NCBI GenBank assembly: GCA_910585535.1
Contig: CAJUFK010000013.1
Span: 1 to 47,649, forward strand
DNA from: an uncultured Angelakisella sp.
GTDB lineage: Bacteria > Bacillota > Clostridia > Oscillospirales > Ruminococcaceae
Length of the DNA: 47,649 nt
Reading direction: 5' to 3'
In this document: one piece after another, positions 7,700 through 16,053 of the stretch
Layout: every line of letters begins with the position of its first letter
Position numbering within the stretch: the first letter of the stretch is position 1
Program-made: the position numbers and the translations under genes
Notes under the pieces: generated by a model
Seen by the model: only the letters and a program-made list of their open reading frames with translations
What the model was told of the DNA's origin: nothing
The model's database searches: none

Positions 7700-8296
7700 T
7701 CACAATTCACTTCTTCCCGCCAAGGCCCGATAAAGGGTTACCTCATCGGCGTACTCCAGGTTTCCTCCCACAGGGATGCCGTAGGCCAAACGAGTTACCC
7801 TGACCCCCAGGGGCTTGAGGAGGCGCGCGATGTACATGGCGGTGGCCTCCCCCTCTACGGTGGGATTGGTGGCCATGATAACCTCCTCCACCCCGCCCTT
7901 TGCAATCCGTTCCAACAGGCTCTTTACGTTGATCTGCTCCGGTCCCACCCCATCCATAGGGCTGATGAGGCCGTGAAGCACATGGTAGACCCCGTTGTAC
8001 TCCTTGGTACGCTCAAAGGCCAGGACGTCCCGGGGGTCCTCCACCACGCAGATGGTCCCCCCATCCCGCCCCTTGGCGGAACAGATGGGACAGAGTTCCC
8101 CGTCTGTAAGATTGCCGCAGGCGGGGCACTTTTTGATCTTCAGCCGGGCATCCAAAATGGTCTGGGCAAACTCCCGGGCCTTTTCCTCCGGGAGATTCAG
8201 GACGTGAAAGGCAAACCGCTGGGCGGTCTTTCTCCCCACCCCGGGAAGCCTTGCGAACTCCTCAATAAGCTTTACCAGGGGCAGCGCACCCTCCAT
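7700..8296 (-). CDS. recR: Recombination mediator protein RecR
   Basis: 198 residues, the usual length. RecR works with RecO/RecF to load RecA at single-strand gaps. Seen in order: helix-hairpin-helix EEFARLPGVGRKTAQRFAFH, a four-Cys zinc site CPACGNLTDGELCPIC, a Toprim domain starting at ICVVEDPRDVLAFERT and continuing through GVEEVIMATNPTVEGEATAM, and the Walker-B-like C-terminus GIPVGGNLEYADEVTL. The start at 8296 follows GGGGG by eight bases and lies 12 bp after ybaB. The dnaX-ybaB-recR order is a widespread bacterial arrangement and supports the assignment. Confidence 0.97.
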   Translation of the reverse strand: MEGALPLVKLIEEFARLPGVGRKTAQRFAFHVLNLPEEKAREFAQTILDARLKIKKCPACGNLTDGELCPICSAKGRDGGTICVVEDPRDVLAFERTKEYNGVYHVLHGLISPMDGVGPEQINVKSLLERIAKGGVEEVIMATNPTVEGEATAMYIARLLKPLGVRVTRLAYGIPVGGNLEYADEVTLYRALAGRSEL

Positions 8297-8308
8297 GGGT
8301 CCGCCCCC

Positions 8309-8659
8309 TTACATCAGCCCGGGGGCCCGCAGGCCGCCGGTGATGCCGCCCATAACCTGCTGGGCGTCGGCCTCCACCGCCCGGATGGCCTCGTTCACAG
8401 CCCCGGCGATCATATCCTCCAGCAGCTCCACGTCCTCCGGATCCACCACCTCGGGCTTCAGGGAGACCTTTACCACTTCCTTTTTGCCGTTCATGGTGAC
8501 GGACACCATGCCGCCTCCGGAGGTGGCGTTGTATTCCTTGGCGTTCAGCTCCTCCTGGGCCTTCTCCATAGCCTCCTGCATCTTCTGGGCCTGACGGATC
8601 ATCTGGTTCATATTGGAGGGGGCGCCGCCGCCCATCCCCTGGGGAAGTCTTGCTTTCAT
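8309..8659 (-). CDS. Nucleoid-associated protein, YbaB/EbfC family
   Basis: 116 residues. YbaB/EbfC proteins are small DNA-binding dimers coating the nucleoid. Seen here: a Gly-rich start (GMGGGAPSNMNQMIRQAQKM), the helix MQEAMEKAQEEL, the sheet GGGMVSVTMNGKKEVVKVSL with KPEVVDPEDVELLEDM, and the helix AGAVNEAIRAVEADA, all typical of the family. The length is slightly above the usual ~105. AAGGAG lies nine bases before the ATG. It sits directly before recR in the dnaX cluster. Confidence 0.95.
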   Translation of the reverse strand: MKARLPQGMGGGAPSNMNQMIRQAQKMQEAMEKAQEELNAKEYNATSGGGMVSVTMNGKKEVVKVSLKPEVVDPEDVELLEDMIAGAVNEAIRAVEADAQQVMGGITGGLRAPGLM

Positions 8660-8663
8660 TTTG

Positions 8664-9050
8664 TCATTCTCCTTCTGGTTTTATCTTCGATTCTGATTCC
8701 AGCCGCTCACGCATCTGTGTGCAGACCTGTAGGAACCTCTCTTTTTCCGCCTGTTCCTCCAGGGAAAAGCACAGGTCGGTCAGCTGCGAAAAGAGTTCCG
8801 GCTCCTGGTATAACTGCCTTGGTTCCCTTTGCCCGCCCTTTTTCCGGTAGTACCGGATGGTTTGTGCTATGACCCCGGGCCGGTACAGGTTGATGCCCCA
8901 GGCCTCGGTAAAATTCTGCCGCAGGCGGAGAAATTGCCGCTTGTCCCGATAGACCAGCAGTTCAATGCCCTCTGCCCCCTGGGAAATGGAGCAGGTGTAG
9001 GGTTCCCCCTCCACCACGATCCGCCGGCCCTTTACCATGAACTTGGCCAT
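8664..9050 (-). CDS. Conserved small protein between dnaX and ybaB, unknown function
   Basis: 128 residues, soluble and basic. The N-terminal part reads like a small beta-sheet domain (KFMVKGRRIVVEGEPYTCSI, then IELLVYRDKRQFLRLRQNF). It is followed by a charged helical half with TIRYYRKKGG and a C-terminal run of Glu/Arg. The ATG at 9050 has GGGGGCGG upstream; the long upstream frame is a shadow of dnaX and was discarded. It lies 11 bp after dnaX and ends 4 bp before ybaB, so it belongs to the same transcript and is presumably functional. I do not recognise the family. The position suggests, but does not show, a link to replication or repair. Confidence 0.75.
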   Translation of the reverse strand: MAKFMVKGRRIVVEGEPYTCSISQGAEGIELLVYRDKRQFLRLRQNFTEAWGINLYRPGVIAQTIRYYRKKGGQREPRQLYQEPELFSQLTDLCFSLEEQAEKERFLQVCTQMRERLESESKIKPEGE

Positions 9051-9061
9051 GACGCCGCCCC

Positions 9062-10669
9062 CTACTGGACATCCACCGGAACCCCGGCGTCTCTGGCCTT
9101 TTGAAGGACCTCCTCCAGGGGGGCCTTTTCTTCCGGCTTGGAAGCCGGGGCGGGGCCGTTGTAGGGCCCCAGGCCGTACTTTACCCCGGTCACCTCCATA
9201 ATGGCCTTTTTGATGGAGGCCCGGGTGTACTCGTTGGTTTTCATCATCTCCCGAAACACCGGGTTGTCGCTGGCAATCAGGATCCGCCCTGCGGCACTGT
9301 AGGCGGAGGAATTCAAAAGGGCTCCCCGGGCGGCGGGGTTCAGCTTGCCAAGGCGGTCCAGCACCTCCCCCCACTGGGGAAAGGGCACGGCGTTCTTTGC
9401 GGGATCCGCCGGAGCCGGTCCTGGTCCCCGGGCAGGCCTTGGGGCCTCCTCGGGAGCGGACCGGGGTTCGGGACGGCTGGGGGCGGCCGGGGCCCCTGTT
9501 TGGGCTGGAAGCCCCCCTGCCAGGGCGGCGTTTAGCTTGGCCTCCAGCTTTTCCACCCGCTGGAGCAGGGCCTCCGGGGTCTGGTCCAGGCGGGGATCGC
9601 AGAGGCGGATAACCCCCATCTCCAGCTCGGTCCGCCGGGACGGGGTGCGGGTCATGGCGTTCTGCACCTCCTGGAGGGTTCGGATGGCGTACAAAAGCCG
9701 GGGGGTGGAAAAGCTTTTTGCCTGCTCCCGGTAGCGGTCCAGGGTCTCCGGCAGGCAGACGATCAGCTCCTGGGGCTTCTTGGAGGACAGCACCATCAGG
9801 AGGTTTCGGAAATGCCCCACCAGCTGGGCACAGAGGCGGTCGTATTCCACCGCCTGTCCCCCCACCTGGGCAATAAGGTCCATGACGGCGGCAAGGTCCC
9901 CCTTGGCCACCCCGTCGGCCATATCAAAGAGGTAATCCTGACCGATGAGGCCGGCGGCCTCACTGACAGTGTGAACGGTGACCTCCTTGCTGTGGGAGAC
10001 GCAGAGGTCCAGCATGGAGAGGGCGTCCCGCATCCCTCCGTCCGCCAGGCGGGCCACCAGAAGGGCGGCTTCCGGCTCCAGAGGGATGCCCTCCTCCCCG
10101 GCGATGTGAAGAAGCCGCCCGGCGATGACATCGCTGGGGATCCGCTTAAAATCAAACCGCTGGCACCGGGACTGGATGGCGGCAGGGATCTTTTGGACTT
10201 CGGTGGTAGCCAGGATGAAGATGACGTGTTCCGGGGGCTCCTCCAGGATCTTGAGAAGGGCGGAAACAGCATCCTTGGAAAGGGCGTGGACCTCGTCGAT
10301 GATGTACACCCGGTACTTTGCCGTGGCGGGGAGGAAGAAAGCGGTCTCCCGCAGGTCCCGGATGTCCCCCACCGAGTTGTTGCTGGCGGCGTCGATCTCC
10401 ACCACATCCACAAGGCTCCCGTTGTCAATGGCCTTGCAGATCTCACACTGGTTGCAGGGGTTGCCGTCCTGGGGGGAAAGGCAGTTCACCGCCTTGGCGA
10501 TGAGCCGGGCGCAGGTGGTCTTGCCAATCCCCCGGCTTCCCATTAGGAGGTAGGCGTGGGCAAACCGCCCCTGACGGATCTCATTTTTCAGGGTGGTGGT
10601 AATGGCCTCCTGGCCCACCACATCGTCAAAGCTTTGGGAGCGCCATTTGCGGTACAAAACCTGATACAC
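9062..10669 (-). CDS. dnaX: DNA polymerase III subunits gamma and tau
   Basis: 535 residues. This is the clamp-loader ATPase of the replisome. Motifs in order: YQVLYRKWRSQSFDDVVGQE at the N-terminus, Walker A GSRGIGKTTCARL, a zinc site CLSPQDGNPCNQCEIC, Walker B VYIIDEVHAL, sensor 1 ILATTEVQKIPAAI, and the SRC motif QSRCQRF. Domain III is followed by a Pro/Ala-rich linker (about residues 385-430) and a short C-terminal tau-like region. I use the GTG at 10669 because AAGGAGG lies eight bases upstream and homology starts right there; the ATG 48 bp upstream adds a stretch without homology. The SRP RNA gene lies 31 bp upstream and probably shares its promoter. Confidence 0.96.
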   Translation of the reverse strand: MYQVLYRKWRSQSFDDVVGQEAITTTLKNEIRQGRFAHAYLLMGSRGIGKTTCARLIAKAVNCLSPQDGNPCNQCEICKAIDNGSLVDVVEIDAASNNSVGDIRDLRETAFFLPATAKYRVYIIDEVHALSKDAVSALLKILEEPPEHVIFILATTEVQKIPAAIQSRCQRFDFKRIPSDVIAGRLLHIAGEEGIPLEPEAALLVARLADGGMRDALSMLDLCVSHSKEVTVHTVSEAAGLIGQDYLFDMADGVAKGDLAAVMDLIAQVGGQAVEYDRLCAQLVGHFRNLLMVLSSKKPQELIVCLPETLDRYREQAKSFSTPRLLYAIRTLQEVQNAMTRTPSRRTELEMGVIRLCDPRLDQTPEALLQRVEKLEAKLNAALAGGLPAQTGAPAAPSRPEPRSAPEEAPRPARGPGPAPADPAKNAVPFPQWGEVLDRLGKLNPAARGALLNSSAYSAAGRILIASDNPVFREMMKTNEYTRASIKKAIMEVTGVKYGLGPYNGPAPASKPEEKAPLEEVLQKARDAGVPVDVQ

Positions 10670-10700
10670 AGCCCGTTCCTCCTTCCCCTTTGCAAGAAAG

Positions 10701-10876
10701 GAGGATAGACGTCCCAAGGGGGATGCCTTCTGCCATACGGAGGCCGGTTTGCTGCGGCACCCGCGAAACGCCGCTTAATGCTGCTCGGTTCCCCGCCTGA
10801 CATGGTTCACGGCGCCGCGTCGCACAGGACCGGACCCCCGCATGGCACAAAGCATTCCCCTGCACTGTCTATCCTC
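10701..10876 (-). ncRNA. ffs: Signal recognition particle RNA (SRP/4.5S-type)
   Basis: The reverse strand contains the SRP helix-8 signature: GTCAGG, then GGGGAA, then GAGCAGC (about 10802-10779). The RNA folds as one long rod. GAGGATAGAC at the 5' end (10876-10867) pairs perfectly with GTCTATCCTC at the 3' end (10710-10701). Internally GGGGAATGC pairs with GCATCCCC, and GTGCCATGC plus GGTCCGGT pair with the far side. Length about 176 nt, longer than E. coli 4.5S (114) and shorter than the Bacillus form (~270). The location upstream of dnaX is common in Clostridia. Ends are inferred from the terminal stem. Confidence 0.92.
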
Positions 10877-10916
10877 TTGCTTTCCGCCGCCCGCCAAAAA
10901 AGGAGCGGCTTTTGAT

Positions 10917-10945
10917 ATTATACACTGCTTTTCCGAAAAACTCAA
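10917..10945 (-). promoter_or_regulatory. Promoter of the SRP RNA (and probably dnaX operon)
   Basis: TTGAGT at 10945-10940 and TATAAT at 10922-10917 with a 17-bp spacer. It lies about 40 bp upstream of the 5' terminal stem of the SRP RNA, which supports the RNA start. No other strong promoter is seen before dnaX. Confidence 0.85.
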
Positions 10946-11103
10946 CTGTTTTTTTACCCTTCCTTGGCGACAGGCGAAAAAAATATGCCGTCCCCGCCCT
11001 GTCCGCTGCTCCTGTTTTGTCCGGCGTCCCTTCTTTTTTCCGCGCTGCGTACATATAGATGGAAAGCGCAGCCCGATGCCGCTTCAAAATTACCGCTGGA
11101 AAT

Positions 11104-11132
11104 TTGTCAAAACTTGTGTTAAACTGTAGAAT
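11104..11132 (+). promoter_or_regulatory. Promoter of the M60 protease operon
   Basis: TTGTCA at 11104-11109 and TAGAAT at 11127-11132 with a 17-bp spacer. A leader of about 40 bp and AAAAAGGAG follow before the ATG at 11179. The rest of the 10946-11103 interval holds no recognisable feature. Confidence 0.7.
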
Positions 11133-11178
11133 GGTGTAATTTACCGATCAAATAAGCGACAAAAAGGAGTAACTGACC

Positions 11179-14100
11179 ATGAGACGAATGTTTGCAGCTT
11201 TTTTGATGGCGGTTTTTGCCCTCTCGGCTTTCGCCCTGCCCGCTTACGGGGCCGGGACTGCCGGGGGACAGCTGGAGGTCGTCCTCCGGCTGGACTACCG
11301 GGAATCTTCCGCCAATTTTCAAAACCGGGGAGTCACCCTCACTCTGACCGGAACAGGGGGGGGTTCCTTCTCCCTGCCCCTAAACGGAAATGATACGGAA
11401 GAAACCTTCCCCTTTGGGGGACAGGAAGCCCAGGTACGACTCTCCTACCGCAACCCCCAGGACGCCCCTCTCGGTGGCAATGACCGGCTGGGCTTTGTGG
11501 TGGCGGAGTTTTCCGGCCTGCCCAAGGAGGATCGTTACCAGGTCTCCCTAAAGGGAAAGGGCTTCTCCTCCTTTACCTCCCAGGAATACCCTGTAAAGGA
11601 CTGCGCTCCCCATATCTACATCAGCGCGGAGAGCGGCGGCTTTGCCCTGGGGGATGTGGACGGAAACGGAACCATCAGCCAGGAGGACCTGGACCGGCTG
11701 TTCTCCGTCTACGGCTCCGATAACGCCCCAGCCGACATCAACCTGGATGGAAAGGTGAGCTTGGTGGACCTGGCCCTGGTCCACCACAACATGGCGGCCA
11801 AACGCCCTGAAGAGGTCTACAACGGAGCCCTTTCCACCGACGGCCTCCTTGATCTCGGCGCCATCGCCCAGGAGCTGGCCCAGGGAGGAATCCAGATCAC
11901 CAACGGCGCCAGCGTAGAGGACCTGTTTCTGGACAACGGCCAGAAGGTGCGCCTCACCGCCGGGGAGGGCTCCCTCTGCCAGATCCCCATTACCTTCGCC
12001 CAGCCCAAGGAGATGAGCGAAATCACCATTGTCTCCCCCGCCGTAAGCGGCGCGCCGGAGGAGGGTTCCCTCCAGGTGGAATACGAGGACGGCACCATGG
12101 AGGAAATCCCCTTTGACAAGACCCCGCCTGCCGGGGTATACGCCACCGAGCGGCAGCTTGGGGAAAGCACCGTCACCATCCGCCTGGGCCAGCGGGTACC
12201 GGTGAAGAAAATCACCATCACCGTGGAAAAGGTCTATGGCGTGGATGGAACCGCCTCCTATATCGTAGTGGAAAAGATCGAGTTCCTGCGGGACATCATC
12301 CCGGAGAATGTGGACCTGGGGGCCTCTATCCCCCGGAACGTCTACGCCCAGGCCGGCAGCGGTTCGGTCTCCCTCACCTGGCGCGGTGTGGACAACGTGG
12401 ACGGCTACCTGGTAAAGTACGGCGAGTCCCAAAATACCCTCAGCCGCCAGCTGAAGGTTGGAACTCCCGAAGCGGTGGTAACCGGCCTGAAAAACCTTAC
12501 CACCTACTATTTCACCGTCTCCGCCTACAGTGGGGAGTGGACCGGCAGCCCCTCCGCCGTGGTCTCCTGCATCCCCCAGCCCTCCAAAGCGCCTCTGCCC
12601 CCGGATAACCTCTCCCTGACCCCGGAGGACAGCGCCATTGCGGTCAGCTGGAAGAAGACGGAAGACGCCGCCTTCTATAACCTCTATTATAAAGAGACCG
12701 CCAAGCAGGACTTTGCCCTGGCGGCAGAAAAGATCACAGATACCTCCTATACCGTCAGCGGTCTGGTAAACGACGTCTCCTACGACTTCTATGTCACCGC
12801 CGGGAACCAGATCGGCTTCAGCAGGCCCTCCCTTACCGCCACCGGCAAACCGGAAAAGGAGATCCTGAACTTCCCCACCCTGCCCACCCTAAACCGGATC
12901 CCCAACAGCGCCATCATCAGCGCCGAGCTGGAGAACAAGAACAACGTCTCCGGGGAGTACGGCGGCAAATTTGACCCCAAGTGGACCTACGACGGGGACT
13001 TTGAGACCCATTGGACCGCCCGGGTCTGGTGGGAGAGCAGCCGCATCACCTTTGAGTTTGACGAGGAAAAGAGCATGGATTACCTTATCTATGTTCCCCG
13101 TCTCAACAAGGGCTTCCCCCAGTCCCTCCAGCGGTATTCCATCGCTGCCTGGGATAAGGACGGCAACATGACCTGGCTCACCCCCGATAACGGAACCCTT
13201 ACCAACCGCCCGGAGGGCAACGTAGGCATCGCCCCCATTGTCCGGAACGATCCCAAGACCACCGGGTTTGCCATCCTTCCCTTCAAGCGCAACGACCACA
13301 TCAAAAAGATTTCGGTTCTGGTGCGTCAGGGGGATGGCACCCCTCAGCCCTCCTCCCTTTCGGAGATTGCGTTCTACAGCTATGATGATATAGACGACAG
13401 CATCGCCGCCCTGTTCTCGGACAGCGCTTACACCCAGATCGCCCCCACAGCCACCCAGGCCAGGATCGACGAACTCCGGGCCCGGCTCCAGAGCGCGGAC
13501 GGATATTATGTAAACAAGGAAATCCTCCTGGATGAACTGGACCTGGCGGAACACCTTTTGAAGGGGGACGGCTCCACCCTCGGTCGGGTGGTGGATACCC
13601 TGCAGTCCCGGAACGCCAGCGCCGATCCCAAGCGGATCAGCACCCTTCAGCCTGCGGGGGTCACCGCCGCCGCAGGCAGCCAGGTGGTGGTCTATGCCCA
13701 GATCCCGGAGGGCGAAGTGGTGAACCTCGTTCCCACCCAGCACTACGCCGAAGCCGCCAAGTGGCGGGGCGCTTCCCAGAAGCTGGAAAACGGCCGGAAC
13801 ATCATCACCATCCCCAGGATCAATGACGTTTCCCCCCAGAAGGGCGGCTCCCTCTATCTGGAGTACGCCGGGGAGAAGGCCCAGGAGATCCGGCTGCAGT
13901 TCCGTGGCGGCACCGCCATTCCGGTGCTGGAACTCTCTGATTGGCACCAGCTGGCTCCCGACACCATCAAGGCCCGTATTTCCTACTATCTCAAGGAGCT
14001 GGAGCAGTATTACAGCGCCTCCCTCTCCGGAATGAACGGGACCACTCTTCAGACCCATTACCTCAACGCCACCGAGATCGCCCTTCCCCATGTCCTCCTC

Positions 14101-16047
14101 TCCCTCCCTGCCAGCCAGGTCCGCGCAGGACTGGGCACTGAAGATCCGGCCGAGGCCCTCTATCAGGACGGCCTTGCCTGGGAGGAACTGATGACCCTGA
14201 TGTACCGCACCCACGGCATCGACGAGGCCGGTCTGGAGGCTTCCGTCTCCCGGCATAACATCCGGTATATGCGGATGTTCGGCAACGCCTTTATGTACGC
14301 CAGCGGGAGCCACATCGGCATCGGCTTTGGCTCCTGCTCCGGGATGATGGGCGGACGGCCCACCTCCACCACCGGAGCCGAGAACCCCAACAGCCTCTTT
14401 GGCTGGGGCATCCAGCACGAAATCGGCCATGTTATGGACACCCTGGGCAAGGCGGAGATCACCAACAACATCTACTCCCTCTTCGCCCAGACCCGGGACG
14501 GCGGGAACAACGCCCTGGCCTCCCGGCTGGAAAAGTCCGGAAAGTACGAAGGCATCTACCAAAAGGTTACCTCCGGCCAAGTTGGAATGTCCAACGACGT
14601 CTTTGTCAGCCTGGGGATGTACTGGCAGCTCCACCTGGCCTACGACGGGGCGGACGACAACTTCTATGAGCAGATCAACAAGACATACAAGGGCGGCGGA
14701 GACGACGGCTTTATGGCCGCCGCCAGCCAGGTCTCCGGCCATAACCTCAGCGATTTCTTCCAAAGCTGGGGCCTCACTCCCAGCGGCCAAAGCGGGACGG
14801 CAGAGGAGCGTAAGATCCAGTATCTCACCGACGAATCCCGCCGGGAGCGGATGGCCGGAACCTCCAGGCAGAGCGGGACGGTGGGCATCACCGCCGACTA
14901 TGACAAGGAGGCGCGCCAGGCGACTGTGACCATCACCCCTGTTACCGATGCGAAGATGCTGGGGTATGAGATCAGCCGGACGCTGAACGGCGACGTCCAA
15001 GCGGTGGCCTTCCTCTCCGCTGCATCCGGCAAAACCACCTGGACCGACACCCTGGGATCGGTAAACAACAAGGCCGTTACCTACTCGGTAAAGGCAGTGG
15101 ACATTCTGGGTTACGTCATCGACCAAGACCAGTCCAGGGAACTGGATATTGCCCACGACAACATCATCTCCCGAAACAGCTACAGCTGGTCCCGGGACGG
15201 GAGCGTCCTTACCGCCTCTCTCTCCGGGGAGCAGCCGGTGGCAGGGATCCGCTTTGCCAGCTTCCCGGCCCCTGGCGGCAGGGTGCTGGATTCCGGGGCG
15301 GGCTCCGACGGCAGAGTGCTGGATTCCGGACCGGTCCCCCGGGCCGACGGCTCTGTGACCGTAGAAGTCAGCCTGGATGGCAGCACCTTTACCACCGTTT
15401 TGGAGGCCAGCTGGCAGGAGCTGGCAGACAGCGCCGGAACGCTTCGCTTCTTCACCCGCAAAGACCACGACGGAAGCATCTGCCCCTTTGACGCCAAACT
15501 GGTCCGCATCAGCGGCCTGCCTGACGAAGTGACCGCAGAGGCCATCGACCTTGCCGCCTATCCCGGGGACAGCATCCAGTTTGGTGAAAACGGCATCGGT
15601 ATCCTGGGCAAGGACTACAAGGACCTGAAGGCCGGCACCCTTATCATCACCGGCAGCTTCCGGGGGAACCCGGTGTTCAACACCGTGCGTCTCTATGGCC
15701 GCAGCCAGTCCGGCAGCATGGCCAAGGACGAGATCACCGATGGAGATCCTGTTCCCATGGAGGGAGAAGTTTACCTCTTCGCCGCCCTTCCCAAGGAAGG
15801 GGATATGGGGGAGATCGACAACGGCCTGTGGATCTTTGTCCCCAAACAGCAAACCGAGGGTGAGGCCGCAACAGAGGATGGAGGAAATGCAGAAGCCTGC
15901 CTCAGCAGCCTGCTTCCCACCCAGATCATGGCGGAGCTTCACCGCACCGATGTTCCGGAAGGGGGCAGCGGCCGGATCACCAGCAATACACGCTGGATTC
16001 CCTCCCCCACCTACGAGACTATGCCTAAAATCATCCTGGAGGAATAA
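11179..16047 (+). CDS. Secreted multidomain M60 (enhancin-like) metallopeptidase with dockerin-like, FN3 and discoidin-like modules
   Basis: 1622 residues with a signal peptide (residues 1 to about 24, ending ALPAYGAG). Order: an N-terminal beta domain (25-150); a dockerin-type module (about 155-210) with two Ca2+-binding loops, DVDGNGTISQED and DINLDGKVSLVD; a beta-rich discoidin-like region (225-380); two fibronectin type III domains (about 385-465 and 470-560); a second discoidin-like domain (575-735) with YDGDFETHWTARVWWESSRI; and a peptidase M60 region. The zinc motif HEIGH is at 1080-1084 with the third ligand candidate E1093, fitting HExxH(8-28)E. More beta modules follow. M60 proteases cut mucin-type glycoproteins; that substrate is inferred. 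There is no sortase signal. A membrane-anchored gene follows after 6 bp. Confidence 0.88.
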   Translation: MRRMFAAFLMAVFALSAFALPAYGAGTAGGQLEVVLRLDYRESSANFQNRGVTLTLTGTGGGSFSLPLNGNDTEETFPFGGQEAQVRLSYRNPQDAPLGGNDRLGFVVAEFSGLPKEDRYQVSLKGKGFSSFTSQEYPVKDCAPHIYISAESGGFALGDVDGNGTISQEDLDRLFSVYGSDNAPADINLDGKVSLVDLALVHHNMAAKRPEEVYNGALSTDGLLDLGAIAQELAQGGIQITNGASVEDLFLDNGQKVRLTAGEGSLCQIPITFAQPKEMSEITIVSPAVSGAPEEGSLQVEYEDGTMEEIPFDKTPPAGVYATERQLGESTVTIRLGQRVPVKKITITVEKVYGVDGTASYIVVEKIEFLRDIIPENVDLGASIPRNVYAQAGSGSVSLTWRGVDNVDGYLVKYGESQNTLSRQLKVGTPEAVVTGLKNLTTYYFTVSAYSGEWTGSPSAVVSCIPQPSKAPLPPDNLSLTPEDSAIAVSWKKTEDAAFYNLYYKETAKQDFALAAEKITDTSYTVSGLVNDVSYDFYVTAGNQIGFSRPSLTATGKPEKEILNFPTLPTLNRIPNSAIISAELENKNNVSGEYGGKFDPKWTYDGDFETHWTARVWWESSRITFEFDEEKSMDYLIYVPRLNKGFPQSLQRYSIAAWDKDGNMTWLTPDNGTLTNRPEGNVGIAPIVRNDPKTTGFAILPFKRNDHIKKISVLVRQGDGTPQPSSLSEIAFYSYDDIDDSIAALFSDSAYTQIAPTATQARIDELRARLQSADGYYVNKEILLDELDLAEHLLKGDGSTLGRVVDTLQSRNASADPKRISTLQPAGVTAAAGSQVVVYAQIPEGEVVNLVPTQHYAEAAKWRGASQKLENGRNIITIPRINDVSPQKGGSLYLEYAGEKAQEIRLQFRGGTAIPVLELSDWHQLAPDTIKARISYYLKELEQYYSASLSGMNGTTLQTHYLNATEIALPHVLLSLPASQVRAGLGTEDPAEALYQDGLAWEELMTLMYRTHGIDEAGLEASVSRHNIRYMRMFGNAFMYASGSHIGIGFGSCSGMMGGRPTSTTGAENPNSLFGWGIQHEIGHVMDTLGKAEITNNIYSLFAQTRDGGNNALASRLEKSGKYEGIYQKVTSGQVGMSNDVFVSLGMYWQLHLAYDGADDNFYEQINKTYKGGGDDGFMAAASQVSGHNLSDFFQSWGLTPSGQSGTAEERKIQYLTDESRRERMAGTSRQSGTVGITADYDKEARQATVTITPVTDAKMLGYEISRTLNGDVQAVAFLSAASGKTTWTDTLGSVNNKAVTYSVKAVDILGYVIDQDQSRELDIAHDNIISRNSYSWSRDGSVLTASLSGEQPVAGIRFASFPAPGGRVLDSGAGSDGRVLDSGPVPRADGSVTVEVSLDGSTFTTVLEASWQELADSAGTLRFFTRKDHDGSICPFDAKLVRISGLPDEVTAEAIDLAAYPGDSIQFGENGIGILGKDYKDLKAGTLIITGSFRGNPVFNTVRLYGRSQSGSMAKDEITDGDPVPMEGEVYLFAALPKEGDMGEIDNGLWIFVPKQQTEGEAATEDGGNAEACLSSLLPTQIMAELHRTDVPEGGSGRITSNTRWIPSPTYETMPKIILEE

Positions 16048-16053
16048 CGAAAG

